Assembly (NCBI GenBank): GCA_964631565.1 | Contig: CAZVYJ010000010.1 | Coordinates: forward strand, 1 to 64,000 | Direction of reading: 5' to 3' | Source of the DNA: CAZVYJ01 sp964631565 | GTDB taxonomy: Bacteria > Planctomycetota > Phycisphaerae > SM23-33 | Length of the DNA stretch: 64,000 nucleotides | In this document: positions 54,234-63,132 of the stretch, piece after piece | How positions within the stretch are numbered: the first letter of the stretch is position 1 | Layout of the letters: each line of letters opens with the position of its first letter | Notes under the pieces: model-generated | The model's database searches: none | Seen by the model: only the letters and a program-made list of their open reading frames with translations | Told to the model about the DNA's origin: nothing | Position numbers and translations under genes: made by a program

Positions 54234-54961
54234 CAGCCACCTTCACAACCGAAAACATTGACCGCCTCATGGCCACGGAACTGCCCGACCAGCTCGGCTG
54301 GGAGATAACCTTCCGCTCGCTGAACGAAGACATGTGCCACCAGCTTTACGTCAATGGCAGGCTGGCCGACTGGACCGATTCACCGCAGCAGCAGAGTTTC
54401 ATGCTTCCGACAAGCGACAAGCCTGTCGAGGTTGCCATTATTGCAATCGACCCGGACGAACGGCAGATGAACCTGGCGGATTACCTGCCGGATGAAGCAG
54501 GCAATTTCAACTGGGTCCACAGCGAAAACGTCGTCAGGGAGATATCCCATCCGGCCGGAAACCGCTTCGAATTGCTGACCGACCACGCAACCGGCCAACT
54601 GGATGCCGAGCCGGTTGCTTCCCGGCAAGTCTGGCCGGCATGGCTGAACCGCTGGGGACTCGGTGAAGATGAATTCGCACTAGGCGGTTTCGGCTACGGC
54701 GGCAGCACAGCGCCGGGGCTTGGGCGCGGTGCGTTCGGGGCCGGCATGTTCGGCATCAACACCGACACGGTGGAGCTAACCGTCGTGCTGGCCGAGACCG
54801 GCACGCACCGGGTCGTCGTAAGGACCGCCGCGCCGGACAATCGGTATGCGCCCGCTTCAACAAAGCAGATTGCAGCCACGCCGCCGCCAACGTCGCCGGA
54901 CGGTATAGCCGTCAGCAATTACAACCACTCGACAGGAATACTTATTCTTGAAATTCAGTGA
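54230..54961 (+). CDS. Putative tail protein
   Basis: The 243-residue protein is beta-rich; it has a glycine-rich centre (FGYGGSTAPGLGRGAFGAGMFG) that looks like an exposed loop. The ATG at 54230 overlaps the preceding stop. No family is recognised. Confidence 0.5.
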   Translation: MTATFTTENIDRLMATELPDQLGWEITFRSLNEDMCHQLYVNGRLADWTDSPQQQSFMLPTSDKPVEVAIIAIDPDERQMNLADYLPDEAGNFNWVHSENVVREISHPAGNRFELLTDHATGQLDAEPVASRQVWPAWLNRWGLGEDEFALGGFGYGGSTAPGLGRGAFGAGMFGINTDTVELTVVLAETGTHRVVVRTAAPDNRYAPASTKQIAATPPPTSPDGIAVSNYNHSTGILILEIQ

Positions 54962-54969
54962 GGACAAAA

Positions 54970-55920
54970 ATGACTGAACTCTATCCACCCGATTCCGACC
55001 TGAACATGCTGAGCGGCACGTCCGACAGCGAGCAGGAAGTTTTGTATGTCGCCACGGGCGAGTCGCCCTACTACACAAGCTTTTACAAAATGCTCTACCG
55101 CCTGCTTAATGTCGCGCGGCGGGCCGGCGACCTGAGAGTCTACAAGGACGGCGACCTGACATGTGGCATTCGCGCAGGGAAGTTTCTGAACGGCGATACG
55201 GCCGTAAGCTACGCCGGAAGCACGGGCAACGCGCTGACCAATAACCAGACCAACTACATCTACCTGACAGTTTCAGGCTCGACGGTAACGGTGAACATCA
55301 ACACGACCGGTTTCCCGACGCCGTCAACGACACCGCATATCCCCCTGGCGGCCATAGTCACGGCGGCCGGCACGTATAACCATACCAACATCACGGACTA
55401 CCGCGGACGTGCCCTTATGCAGATATGCGGAAACACGCTGCTGAAAGAGGCCGAGACGTTTTTCAACGCCACCGACATCACCGGCGCCGAGGCCGAAACG
55501 CTTACCAACGGCTCCAACGCCGACAGCAAACATATTCACGCCGCCGCCGGCCTGGCCGCAGCACTGCAGGACGTAATCCCCTGCCTGACCATAACAGGCG
55601 CAAACGACGGCGACGGAACAGGCTCTGCGACGATTCAGGTCAAAGATGCGGCGGGAAATAACCTCGCCCAGCGGTTCCGCGTTCGGACATGGATTGCCGA
55701 CGCCGAATACAGCGAGCCGGACCCGCAGACAGACTTCTCCGTGACTACAGGCGAGCAGATGCGCGAACTGGAGGCGAATGCCGACTACGAAGCCATCTCC
55801 GATGCCACCGGCCTTGTGATTATGAATATCGACGCCGGCGGCGCAAAGACTGTCTACGTGATGGCCGAAATCGACGGGCGCATTTACAGCAGCGGAGCGA
55901 TCAACATTACAACTCCGTAG
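54970..55920 (+). CDS. Putative tail fibre or baseplate upper protein
   Basis: The 316-residue protein is beta-rich with a collagen-free, threonine/glycine-rich middle and the phrase GSNADSKHIHAAA, similar to phage fibre oligomerisation segments. GAGG precedes the ATG at 54970. The last residues are followed at once by a repeat mosaic. Confidence 0.5.
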   Translation: MTELYPPDSDLNMLSGTSDSEQEVLYVATGESPYYTSFYKMLYRLLNVARRAGDLRVYKDGDLTCGIRAGKFLNGDTAVSYAGSTGNALTNNQTNYIYLTVSGSTVTVNINTTGFPTPSTTPHIPLAAIVTAAGTYNHTNITDYRGRALMQICGNTLLKEAETFFNATDITGAEAETLTNGSNADSKHIHAAAGLAAALQDVIPCLTITGANDGDGTGSATIQVKDAAGNNLAQRFRVRTWIADAEYSEPDPQTDFSVTTGEQMRELEANADYEAISDATGLVIMNIDAGGAKTVYVMAEIDGRIYSSGAINITTP

Positions 55921-56313
55921 TCCACAGATTACGCAGATTGCACTGATATGGAAAATTTGAAATCCGAAATTCTAAACCTGCCCGCCGTAGCTTCAGCGAA
56001 GGCAGGTCCGAAACCTTTCGCCGCCGGAGAGACAAAAACTTTGCAAATCGCGAACTGCGAATCGCGAATCGCGAGTTGTAATGTGTCATGCCTTGGCGCC
56101 GAGAATAAAGGGCGTCACCGTTACTATCGCGGTGAAATCCGAAATCTGAAATCCGAAATCATAAATGTGAAGATTCAACTGAATCACGGCGACCCGGCCG
56201 ACGACCAGGCGAGGCTGGAAGAGATTGTAACGGACATTCTAAACCAACAACAAAAAGAGGCACAAGGCACTGGGCAGCAGGCACTAGTGCCGGATGCCTA
56301 GAACCTATTGCCT
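55921..56313. repeat. Repeat mosaic inside the phage-like cluster
   Basis: In order: a nonamer-type unit starting TCCACAGATT (55921-55951); AAATCCG units (55960-55975); a palindromic element, CCTGCC...CTTC-AGC-GAAG...GGCAGG (about 55978-56007); GCGAATC heptamers (56045-56080); AAATCCG, AAATCTG, AAATCCG, AAATCAT units (56135-56165); GGCACAA, GGCACTG, GGCAGCA, GGCACTA (56262-56290); and CCTATTG CCTATG (56304-56317). A frame over this stretch translates repeats. The GTG-started piece below is the only possible gene. Confidence 0.75.
56167..56301 (+). CDS. Possible residual small gene between repeats
   Basis: A GTG-started 44-residue frame with a repeat-independent core KIQLNHGDPADDQARLEEIVTDIL reads as an amphipathic helix. 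The C-terminal part (from KEAQGTG) comes from the GGCACNN repeat. No ribosome site is visible. It may be the remnant of a small tail gene invaded on both sides. Confidence 0.3.
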   Translation: MKIQLNHGDPADDQARLEEIVTDILNQQQKEAQGTGQQALVPDA

Positions 56314-58461
56314 ATGTCTTTGCTACATTACATCGATAACGAAGTGCCGGATTTCGGAGAATGGGACGCCAAGGTTGAAGCCGGCAGCTCGACTATTCTG
56401 CGGTCGGCGCTTGCCAGTTTCCCGGAACGCGGCAGCTACGGACTGCGAACCACACTGGTCGGCACCAGCGTTGCTTACGTCAGGAAAATATTTTCATCGC
56501 CTTGCCCAATCGCCGCCGGCGGCGACATGTATCTCGGCTTCTGGCACAGATGCATCAATCCGCCGGCGAGTGGAGCGGCACCGATAATGTCGCTGTACAG
56601 TTCTCTCGGCGGCTACACTACAATGCTGTACTGGACATCGACGCAGTTGCGCGTCTATGTAAAAATGGACTCAGGGGCATCGACGACGGCCAACTGGACG
56701 GCGGGGGCCGGCCGCTGGTACTACGTCGTTCTGCGGCTGCACAGGGCCGCAACGGCGGTTTCGGCCGACGGCTACGCCGCCCTGTACGTCAACGGCGTCC
56801 AGGTCGCCAAGACCTCCCTGGTGGATAACTACGATTACGCCATAGACACCGCCCGACTGTATTGCGGCTCGCAGTGGGACATCAAAGACGGCTTCACCTA
56901 TGATAACGATGAGATCAAGCTCGGCGACACGCTGGCCGACGTCGAGCCGTACAGGCCCGCCCCGGCGACGGAATACGTCGAGGCGGCCCGGACGCTTGTG
57001 CTTTATCGCCAGGCGTCGGCCGACTCGGTGGCGTTCGCAGATTACTGCGTTACTCAGCTGGGCATACCGCGTGCAAACCTTGTTCCGCTGCCGAACGCGA
57101 CCGGCGACGAGACGCTGGCGAATTACGCGGCGTTCCAGACGCAGGTCGAAAACGATCTGGCCGCATGGCTGGCGGCCAACCCGACGGCTGACGCCGACAA
57201 GATGTGCTTCATCATCGGTTACGGCGTGCCGGGATATTTCACCGACGGCGCAATCAAGGTCTCCGCGACCAGCCGCCTGATGAGCTATGGCATCGCCTAT
57301 ACCAGCGGAGGCAAGGCAAATCCCTTGAGCAGCACAGGCGTCCCGCCTGTGAGAATAACGAAGACCATACTTGATGCGGCGGCAGCCATGCTCGCCGTTC
57401 GCATCGACTGCGCCACGCTTTCAAGCGCCCAAAACATTCTCGCCGCAGGACTGACAGTTTCCGCTCTCGACAGGCTGGCCGATACGGACGTGCTTTACAG
57501 CAGCGACGCGGATTACCTCGATTCTCTCGGCTGCCAGAAGCTCCGACTGCTGACATCAGGCAATCTGACGATACTGACCAACGCCGCGTTCTTTTACGGG
57601 AGCAGCGCCGGATCGCTTTTCGCCTCCGGCAGCCGCGCCGCCTACGCAGGCACAGGATGGGGCAGCGCGGATTCGCTGCGCGAACTGACTAATCAGCTTT
57701 ATCAGGCGCTGCGATATTACGGCTGGGCGGCGGGCGTCGGCTGGGCCTACCAGCCGGATGAATTCGACGCCGAAAGTTTTTTCGAGATGTTGCGGATTGG
57801 CGGCACATTCGCCGAGGCCGCTGCAGTCGCTATCGCCAGTGTTGACTACACGGCCGTCGTCGCAGGCGAGCCGTTCATGACTGTGAGCTTCCCGAAGCAC
57901 GGCCACAATATTTACAAAGGCATCGGCGGTGTTGAGTCAATCGACTGGTCGTCGCCGGTGGCATGCCTGCGACAGGACCAGACCCTGGCCATATTGAAAA
58001 CCACGCTCACAGCCGGCCGGCGACACATATACGCCGCAAGGGCTGTATCGGAAGCCGGAATTGAAGAGAACGGCATTCTCGCCACAACGTTCATCGAAAT
58101 TGACGGACAGGGTACGATGCTGCCTCCGCCGCTATCGGCTCCGTTTGAACTTACAGCCGCAATGCAGAGCGACGGCTCGCTGCTGGTGAGCTTCTCGCAC
58201 GAAACCGGCGGCGGAGAAAATGAGCCTGAATCGTTCGAACTGCTCAGCGATTTCGGCACCGGCGAGATTGACACTGAAAATCCAGCCGCCACCCTGTCAG
58301 ACATTTCAAGCGGTCAGAGTGATTTTGAAATACTGGTCGTTACTCCAACGCTGCCGGCGATGTTCGCCGTTCGCGGCATCTGTGACGGACAGGCCGGCCC
58401 GCTCAGTGAAATAATATTCGTACAGGCCCCGCCCTCGCCGCAGCCGCCAACACTGTTCTGA
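56314..58461 (+). CDS. Large tail-fibre-like protein: LamG-like module plus a TIGR03790-like module
   Basis: The 715-residue protein starts with a concanavalin/LamG-like beta-sandwich (about 20-205; GRWYYVVLRLHR and YAALYVNG). From about 215 to 560 it resembles the TIGR03790 family seen in surface proteins of environmental bacteria: an N-terminal strand with ASADSVAFADYCVTQLGIPRANLVPL, MCFIIGYGVPGYF, and the ending AVVAGEPFMTVSFP (compare a VVGDPLxxPF ending). A fibronectin-like C-terminus follows. A palindrome CACAGGCG-TCC-CGCCTGTG (57333-57351) encodes STGVPPV inside. The ATG has no ribosome site because repeats abut it. Confidence 0.6.
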   Translation: MSLLHYIDNEVPDFGEWDAKVEAGSSTILRSALASFPERGSYGLRTTLVGTSVAYVRKIFSSPCPIAAGGDMYLGFWHRCINPPASGAAPIMSLYSSLGGYTTMLYWTSTQLRVYVKMDSGASTTANWTAGAGRWYYVVLRLHRAATAVSADGYAALYVNGVQVAKTSLVDNYDYAIDTARLYCGSQWDIKDGFTYDNDEIKLGDTLADVEPYRPAPATEYVEAARTLVLYRQASADSVAFADYCVTQLGIPRANLVPLPNATGDETLANYAAFQTQVENDLAAWLAANPTADADKMCFIIGYGVPGYFTDGAIKVSATSRLMSYGIAYTSGGKANPLSSTGVPPVRITKTILDAAAAMLAVRIDCATLSSAQNILAAGLTVSALDRLADTDVLYSSDADYLDSLGCQKLRLLTSGNLTILTNAAFFYGSSAGSLFASGSRAAYAGTGWGSADSLRELTNQLYQALRYYGWAAGVGWAYQPDEFDAESFFEMLRIGGTFAEAAAVAIASVDYTAVVAGEPFMTVSFPKHGHNIYKGIGGVESIDWSSPVACLRQDQTLAILKTTLTAGRRHIYAARAVSEAGIEENGILATTFIEIDGQGTMLPPPLSAPFELTAAMQSDGSLLVSFSHETGGGENEPESFELLSDFGTGEIDTENPAATLSDISSGQSDFEILVVTPTLPAMFAVRGICDGQAGPLSEIIFVQAPPSPQPPTLF
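57333..57351. repeat. Palindromic repeat within the tail-fibre-like gene
   Basis: CACAGGCG (57333-57340), TCC, CGCCTGTG (57344-57351) forms a perfect 8-base-pair stem. It encodes TGVPPV in frame between two module segments. I know similar palindromes as dispersed elements in other Planctomycetota-like genomes, but only one copy is seen here. Confidence 0.55.
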
Positions 58462-58469
58462 GGCACGCC

Positions 58470-60203
58470 ATGCTGACTTTGACAATACCGGCAAGAATAA
58501 TCGAAACCATTTTCAGACGGGCGCATCCGCCAAGAGTGTATGTCAACGGCAAGCGCAACCGAAACCTTCAGGTCGTCACGTGGGAAGTGCGAAATGCCCC
58601 GGACTTCGGCGCGGTGACAATCGCGGCTGCTCCTTCACGGTTTTCGCCGGCAAAAGGCAGGATCGAGGAAACCGACGCGCTGCCGGCCGTCGGTCAGGCC
58701 GTTCTCATCAAGCCGGCTTTCGGCCAGGGCGACGCCGAATTCCGCGGAACGGTCATAAGGCATCGCATGGAAATCGCCGGCGACGGCGAGCATCCGGTCG
58801 CCGATGTTCAACACATACTCGCCGACCTGCTCGCCACGCCCGTTCAGCAGAAATATCTCTTGCAGGACGGCGAAGTTGTTCTGACCACTGAGGCGGACAT
58901 CAGCTTCAATTCCGGCAGCAATTCATGGGCGTCGCAGGTAGCGGCAAGCATCAACGGGCGGCTGACTCCTGTTTTCGAGTCGGACAAAGCCGGGCGAAGA
59001 TGGACAGTCGCAGATGCACTTGCCTACATCATCGCCGTCGCCGTACCGAAAAGCGTAAGCGTTCCGACATTCACCGAGCTTAAGCGTCTGGCCGGCGATA
59101 TCGACCTCGGCCAGCTTGACGCGACAGGCAAAACAGCATCTGACGTAATGGCCGACATCGCACGCCGCGGGGGGCTGGAGATCCGCGGTTCTCGCAACGG
59201 CTGCGGACTCGTGATATATGATCCGGGCAGGACAGGCCGGCGAACGCAGGTTAACCTTCAGCCGGCCGGCCAGACGCTTTCCACACGCAGGAGCAATCTG
59301 TGGCGAGGCCAAATCAACATCAGCCGCCGCCCGTCGCGAAGGCCGGTAAAGGTCATCGGCGATTACAAGACATACGAATCTACCTTTTATCTCAAACCAG
59401 GCTGGGATCCGTCCAAAGAAACCGAGCGATGGCGAGACTTCGTCCGCAGCGAATCGGATGACTGGGCCTCGGTCGCCGATGTCTATCGCAAATGGGTGCT
59501 GAACGAAGACGACGCATACGGAGTTTCGCCCTGGTCGCTGGAGGCATACGATTTCGCGGAAATTAACGACGAAGATTTCAGCTTCCGGACCGCAAGACAA
59601 TTTCTTCCGTGCGTATCGACGGATAAATCCGGAGACAGCCTCGGCGTAGTTGTGGAAGTGAAATGCGGCTCGACGGCGGCGTGGCGGCGATGGACAGGCC
59701 CGATACGAATCTCGCCGGACAGGTGTGAGGTCTATCTCGACGGCGACGCCCTGCCGGCTGATTACTTCCGGGCTGCAGTCGACGGCGAGGCTCAGGTGCG
59801 AGTCACCGCCTCTGTAAAATCCGACGTGCGGCTGACGGTCGAGGTAAAGGGCGACCCGCATCTGCCTGTAGAAATAGCCGACTATTCCTCGCAGGCTAAA
59901 TGGCAGAAGCTGCATACCGGCAGCATTTTTTACGGCAAGAGCGGCCTCGGCGCGCCGGCCGAACGCGACGATATCAATATGCTTCGGAATATCGCCCGCC
60001 GATATGCGGAGATAGTTTCCCGCTGTCTCGATGCGACGCTTCAACTCGGCTGGGTGGACACCGCATATCACGCCGGCGACATCATCGAGCGAATCGACGG
60101 CAGAGAGTTCGAACTTTCCGGCAATCCGGAGATCAGCCCCTACGCGGTATCTGTGCTGCATGATTTCACAAACCAGACCACATCCCTGACTCTGAACGGA
60201 TAA
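58470..60203 (+). CDS. Putative tail hub/baseplate protein
   Basis: The 577-residue protein opens with beta-strands (PRVYVNGKRNRNLQVVTWEV, then FRGTVIRHRMEIAGDGEHPVADVQH), like phage hub proteins (gp44/late-control-D-like). The central part is mixed alpha/beta and the C-terminal part includes a helical block (DDINMLRNIARRYAEIVSRCLDATLQLG). TGAGG precedes the ATG. The assignment is from fold pattern and position. Confidence 0.5.
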   Translation: MLTLTIPARIIETIFRRAHPPRVYVNGKRNRNLQVVTWEVRNAPDFGAVTIAAAPSRFSPAKGRIEETDALPAVGQAVLIKPAFGQGDAEFRGTVIRHRMEIAGDGEHPVADVQHILADLLATPVQQKYLLQDGEVVLTTEADISFNSGSNSWASQVAASINGRLTPVFESDKAGRRWTVADALAYIIAVAVPKSVSVPTFTELKRLAGDIDLGQLDATGKTASDVMADIARRGGLEIRGSRNGCGLVIYDPGRTGRRTQVNLQPAGQTLSTRRSNLWRGQINISRRPSRRPVKVIGDYKTYESTFYLKPGWDPSKETERWRDFVRSESDDWASVADVYRKWVLNEDDAYGVSPWSLEAYDFAEINDEDFSFRTARQFLPCVSTDKSGDSLGVVVEVKCGSTAAWRRWTGPIRISPDRCEVYLDGDALPADYFRAAVDGEAQVRVTASVKSDVRLTVEVKGDPHLPVEIADYSSQAKWQKLHTGSIFYGKSGLGAPAERDDINMLRNIARRYAEIVSRCLDATLQLGWVDTAYHAGDIIERIDGREFELSGNPEISPYAVSVLHDFTNQTTSLTLNG

Positions 60204-60205
60204 CC

Positions 60206-60763
60206 ATGATTCCAACCACTACACAAAATGACGGGTTCCGTCGGTTCGCCCAGCTTGGCGGATCGAACGGGATCATGCTTGTGCGGCTGATTGAAGTGGA
60301 CGAGGGCAACCAGTACGAGGCCCGGCCGATAGAATTCGACGAAGACGGCGAGACGCAGTTCGTCGGGCAGGAAACTTTCACGGTGACCAATCTCGCCGAG
60401 CCGGCAGATGCATCAGGACAGATTGAACCGAACACCGACGCCGTCGCAATAGACGTGGAAGGCCGCTGGATAGTCTTCATCCGGCCGGCTGCGAATCAGA
60501 CATTCCCGGCCAAAGTCACCTCATCACAGGGCAGCGGAGCATATTACGTGCTTCAGCAGGTGCCGACCGGCCTGGGCACATACGCCGACAAGCAGGGCGC
60601 CTCGCAGATTACCGCACAAAACCTGGCTGAAATCTCGCTCGGCCCCGGGGCGGCGGTGGAAACCGGTACGATAGTTATTGTCTCCGCCGTCTGCGATACG
60701 GGCAACCCGCCGACACTCCGCTACATGTTCGACCACCCCGCTTACGCCAAATATCTGGATTAG
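60206..60763 (+). CDS. Unknown structural protein of the phage-like cluster
   Basis: The 185-residue protein is beta-rich and has no recognised family. FRRFAQLGGSNGIMLVRLIEVDEGNQYEA at the start and a compact C-terminus (AYAKYLD) are the visible features. The start is two bases after the preceding stop codon. Its product is likely a tail or fibre component. Confidence 0.45.
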   Translation: MIPTTTQNDGFRRFAQLGGSNGIMLVRLIEVDEGNQYEARPIEFDEDGETQFVGQETFTVTNLAEPADASGQIEPNTDAVAIDVEGRWIVFIRPAANQTFPAKVTSSQGSGAYYVLQQVPTGLGTYADKQGASQITAQNLAEISLGPGAAVETGTIVIVSAVCDTGNPPTLRYMFDHPAYAKYLD

Positions 60764-60767
60764 TCAA

Positions 60768-61814
60768 ATGTCGTATTCGCCGTCATGGATAAACGCAGAT
60801 GCACAGGGCCGCATAACAGCAGGCTCACACAATATCTGCCTCAGCGACGCTGATGAACTGGCCGATGCCGTCAATCGCCGCCGCCTGCTCACGTATCAGC
60901 AACAGCAGGATTTTTCGTCGGCAATTTACAGCGGCGCCCCGGTCGGCCGCTCGTTGATCATCGGCGCCTCCGCCCCGCCGTTTGACAGCCTGCGAATATC
61001 ACTCGAAGAGGAAGTGCTCATCGTCTCGGGCGGCGGCATGGGCGGTTCGCCGTCAACGCCGACCTCGATGGACTGGCTCTGGCCGGTAGCCGACGCGGAT
61101 GAAAACAAGATCATCGTCAACGACAAGTACGGCGTATCCTCCGGCGAAGTGGGCCTGTTCGCCAAACTCAACGGAACAGGCAATTGGACCGACTATGCCG
61201 TAACCGTCGGCCAAACCGGCGTTCGGGCCGTGCATTTCAATGAAATGCGGCAGGCGGTCGAGTGGCTTCGCCGCGGACGATGGAAAATGCCGGTGTATCT
61301 CACGACCGGCCTCATCTCCGTGCTGCCCGACACGCCGTGGACCGGCGGATCCGTCGTAAACAACGGCTGCGATGAACTGAGAACCGCCGGTTATATGGTC
61401 ATGCTGACCAGTGAAACGCCGCCGCGAGGCATCGTAAACGCCACAGTGCGAAGCAGCAGCTGCCTGGCGATAACGGCCGACACCGACTGCACGATCGAAG
61501 CCTATCACTGCCTGCGTGATATGGATTTCTACTCCGATCCGCCCACATGGAACGAATACGACCCAAGTGCATCGCTGGCGTGGGCTGCAGCCGGCGGCAC
61601 GGGCTCCGGCGACGCGAACTACCTCGGCTCGGTGTCTCTCACGGCGAACACTACGGGGAATCTATCGTCAAGCGCACTGACGACGGCGCTTCAGGCCATG
61701 GTGGACGGCGGCGAGCAGCAGTTTCTGTTCAGGCGCAGCGACACCGGCACGGCGAATATCGCCATCTCTGTCGAGGCTGTCGTCGATTTCGACCTGGACA
61801 CGCCGCCCAATTGA
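60768..61814 (+). CDS. Putative tail-fibre or tail-tip protein
   Basis: The 348-residue protein begins SPSWINADAQGRITAGSHNICLSDADELADAVNRRRLL, a segment repeated in looser form later (VHFNEMRQAVEWLRRGR). The rest is beta-rich. The ATG at 60768 lies four bases after the preceding stop. It resembles tip or fibre proteins but has no confirmed match. Confidence 0.45.
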   Translation: MSYSPSWINADAQGRITAGSHNICLSDADELADAVNRRRLLTYQQQQDFSSAIYSGAPVGRSLIIGASAPPFDSLRISLEEEVLIVSGGGMGGSPSTPTSMDWLWPVADADENKIIVNDKYGVSSGEVGLFAKLNGTGNWTDYAVTVGQTGVRAVHFNEMRQAVEWLRRGRWKMPVYLTTGLISVLPDTPWTGGSVVNNGCDELRTAGYMVMLTSETPPRGIVNATVRSSSCLAITADTDCTIEAYHCLRDMDFYSDPPTWNEYDPSASLAWAAAGGTGSGDANYLGSVSLTANTTGNLSSSALTTALQAMVDGGEQQFLFRRSDTGTANIAISVEAVVDFDLDTPPN

Positions 61815-61825
61815 AAGGCCCGGAT

Positions 61826-62104
61826 ATGGAAGCAATAAGTCTGGTTTCGGATTTCGCGAGTCTGGGAGCAGCCGGCGTCATGGGCGCACTGTGGCTGTGG
61901 GAACGAAAGCTCAGCCGTCTTCGCGAACAGCAGCTCAGCGAGGCGCACGGAAGAATAATCCGCGATGAGGAGCGACTCGGCAAACTCACCCAGGTCGTCG
62001 AGCACAACACCGCGGCCATCACCCGATTCCACGAAACGCAGCGGGAAGCCTGCGAAACACTCAAACACATTCTTAAGGAGCTTAATCATGGTCACTGGCA
62101 CTAG
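61826..62104 (+). CDS. Holin-like or XhlA-type small membrane protein
   Basis: The 92-residue protein has one N-terminal transmembrane helix (ISLVSDFASLGAAGVMGALWLWE) and a charged coiled coil (LSRLREQQLSEAHGRII). Phage XhlA/holin-accessory proteins have this build. GAAAGG lies 7 bases before the ATG. Confidence 0.55.
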   Translation: MEAISLVSDFASLGAAGVMGALWLWERKLSRLREQQLSEAHGRIIRDEERLGKLTQVVEHNTAAITRFHETQREACETLKHILKELNHGHWH

Positions 62105-62585
62105 GGCGCTGGCATGCCTGCTTATCGCGGCCTGTCTGCCGGCGGGCTGTTCCGCGCCGTCGGCGACGCTGGACCTAATAACCGCCGCGCGCATGGGCAT
62201 AAAATCGGCCACCGAGGCACAAACGGCAAACCACGCCGAACTGCTGCAGTATTATGACATGCAGGCGAAATCGCTGGATGACGCTTTTGACGCCGACGTC
62301 CGGCTGGCGGAAAGCGGACAGCTCAAAGATGCCGACGGCAACTCTCTAAAACTCAGCGCCGAATGGATAATCTCCGCTCGAAAAGGCTACGCAGCCGCTC
62401 GCGACGCGCTTGCCGACCGGAAACGCGGCGCCGAGGCCGCCCACACCGTGAATATCGACAATCTCAAGGCATCGGACGAGGCCCTGGATATGGCGTCGCA
62501 GCTTATCGTTCAGCAATCTTCACTGACACAAACGCTGAAGCAGCACCTGATAAACATTCAAAGGAGACTTATCGATGGCCAATGA
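62088..62585 (+). CDS. Lipoprotein of the phage-like cluster (spanin-like?)
   Basis: The 165-residue protein has a lipoprotein signal with lipobox LPAGC (about 17-21) and a helical body. AAGGAG is 7 bases before the ATG at 62088, which overlaps the preceding gene. An outer-membrane spanin is one option; a conjugated structural role is another. Confidence 0.5.
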   Translation: MVTGTRALACLLIAACLPAGCSAPSATLDLITAARMGIKSATEAQTANHAELLQYYDMQAKSLDDAFDADVRLAESGQLKDADGNSLKLSAEWIISARKGYAAARDALADRKRGAEAAHTVNIDNLKASDEALDMASQLIVQQSSLTQTLKQHLINIQRRLIDGQ

Positions 62586-62832
62586 AATCATTCAGCAGAT
62601 AGTGGTCCGCGCCGTTCAGCAGGCGTATGACAAATGGGCCGACGAGCATCCTTCGCTGGCGGCCGTCATCGACCGGATTACACTCACCGAACATGCCGCC
62701 GAATCGCTCAGAACCAGCGACGAATACCGCAATGCCGTCGCCGCATATCACGAAAGCAAAAGCGAGCTTGCCCTGCTTCAGCAGCTTATCGAGCTGGCCG
62801 GGCCGATTGTTCAGGCCATACTGGCAGGCTGA
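62575..62832 (+). CDS. Small helical protein
   Basis: The 85-residue protein, MANEIIQQIVVRAVQQAYDKW to the hydrophobic end LIELAGPIVQAILAG, has a hydrophobic C-terminal helix that could enter a membrane. AAGGAG precedes it and it overlaps the lipoprotein gene. The function is unknown. Confidence 0.45.
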   Translation: MANEIIQQIVVRAVQQAYDKWADEHPSLAAVIDRITLTEHAAESLRTSDEYRNAVAAYHESKSELALLQQLIELAGPIVQAILAG

Positions 62833-62862
62833 TTACCCAATTAAAAGAAAGGTGAAATAATC

Positions 62863-63099
62863 ATGCGTTCGTTCCTGCAGCGAATTTCGTCCCGCAAGTT
62901 TCTGACCGCTCTGGCCGTCCAGGTGTCGGCCGTCATCGCCCTGTTCAAGCCCGGATACGAAGGCGAACTCCAGTCGGCCGCCATACGCATAGCCGCTCTG
63001 GCGACACTGCTTTTGGCGGCTCTTGGCTACGGCAAAATAGAAGCCGATGTGGATTCAGTAATCGAACAGCAGCAAACCGGGGACGATACGACAAAGTAG
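62863..63099 (+). CDS. Holin-like two-helix protein
   Basis: The 78-residue protein has a basic start (RSFLQRISSRKFLTA), one or two helices (LAVQVSAVIALF; IAALATLLLAALGYG) and an acidic C-terminus, like class II holins or phage membrane proteins. GAAAGG precedes the ATG. It is the last gene of the cluster. Confidence 0.5.
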   Translation: MRSFLQRISSRKFLTALAVQVSAVIALFKPGYEGELQSAAIRIAALATLLLAALGYGKIEADVDSVIEQQQTGDDTTK

Positions 63100-63132
63100 C
63101 CGCAGGCCTGGCATCATGTTATTATTTCATTG

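Larger units (their letters stand above)
48788..63099 (+). mobile_element. Reduced tailed-phage-like structural gene cluster (remnant prophage or domesticated particle)
   Basis: About eighteen rightward genes run nearly without gaps: portal, scaffold, capsid, connectors, tail and hub proteins, fibre-like proteins and small holin/lipoprotein-like genes. No integrase, large terminase, tape measure, repressor, replication gene or endolysin was found. No direct-repeat attachment sites were found. Base composition matches the chromosome and host-type repeats lie inside, which suggests long residence. Confidence 0.75.

Noticed and set aside
58923..60215. 430-codon minus-strand frame opposite the tail hub gene
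   Set aside because: All neighbours run rightward with overlapping starts. The antisense product has no coherent fold or domain.
41045..63099. Attachment site pair for the phage-like cluster using the tRNA-Arg 3' end
   Set aside because: I could not find the tRNA 3' sequence repeated near 63 kb, and housekeeping genes lie between the tRNA and the cluster.
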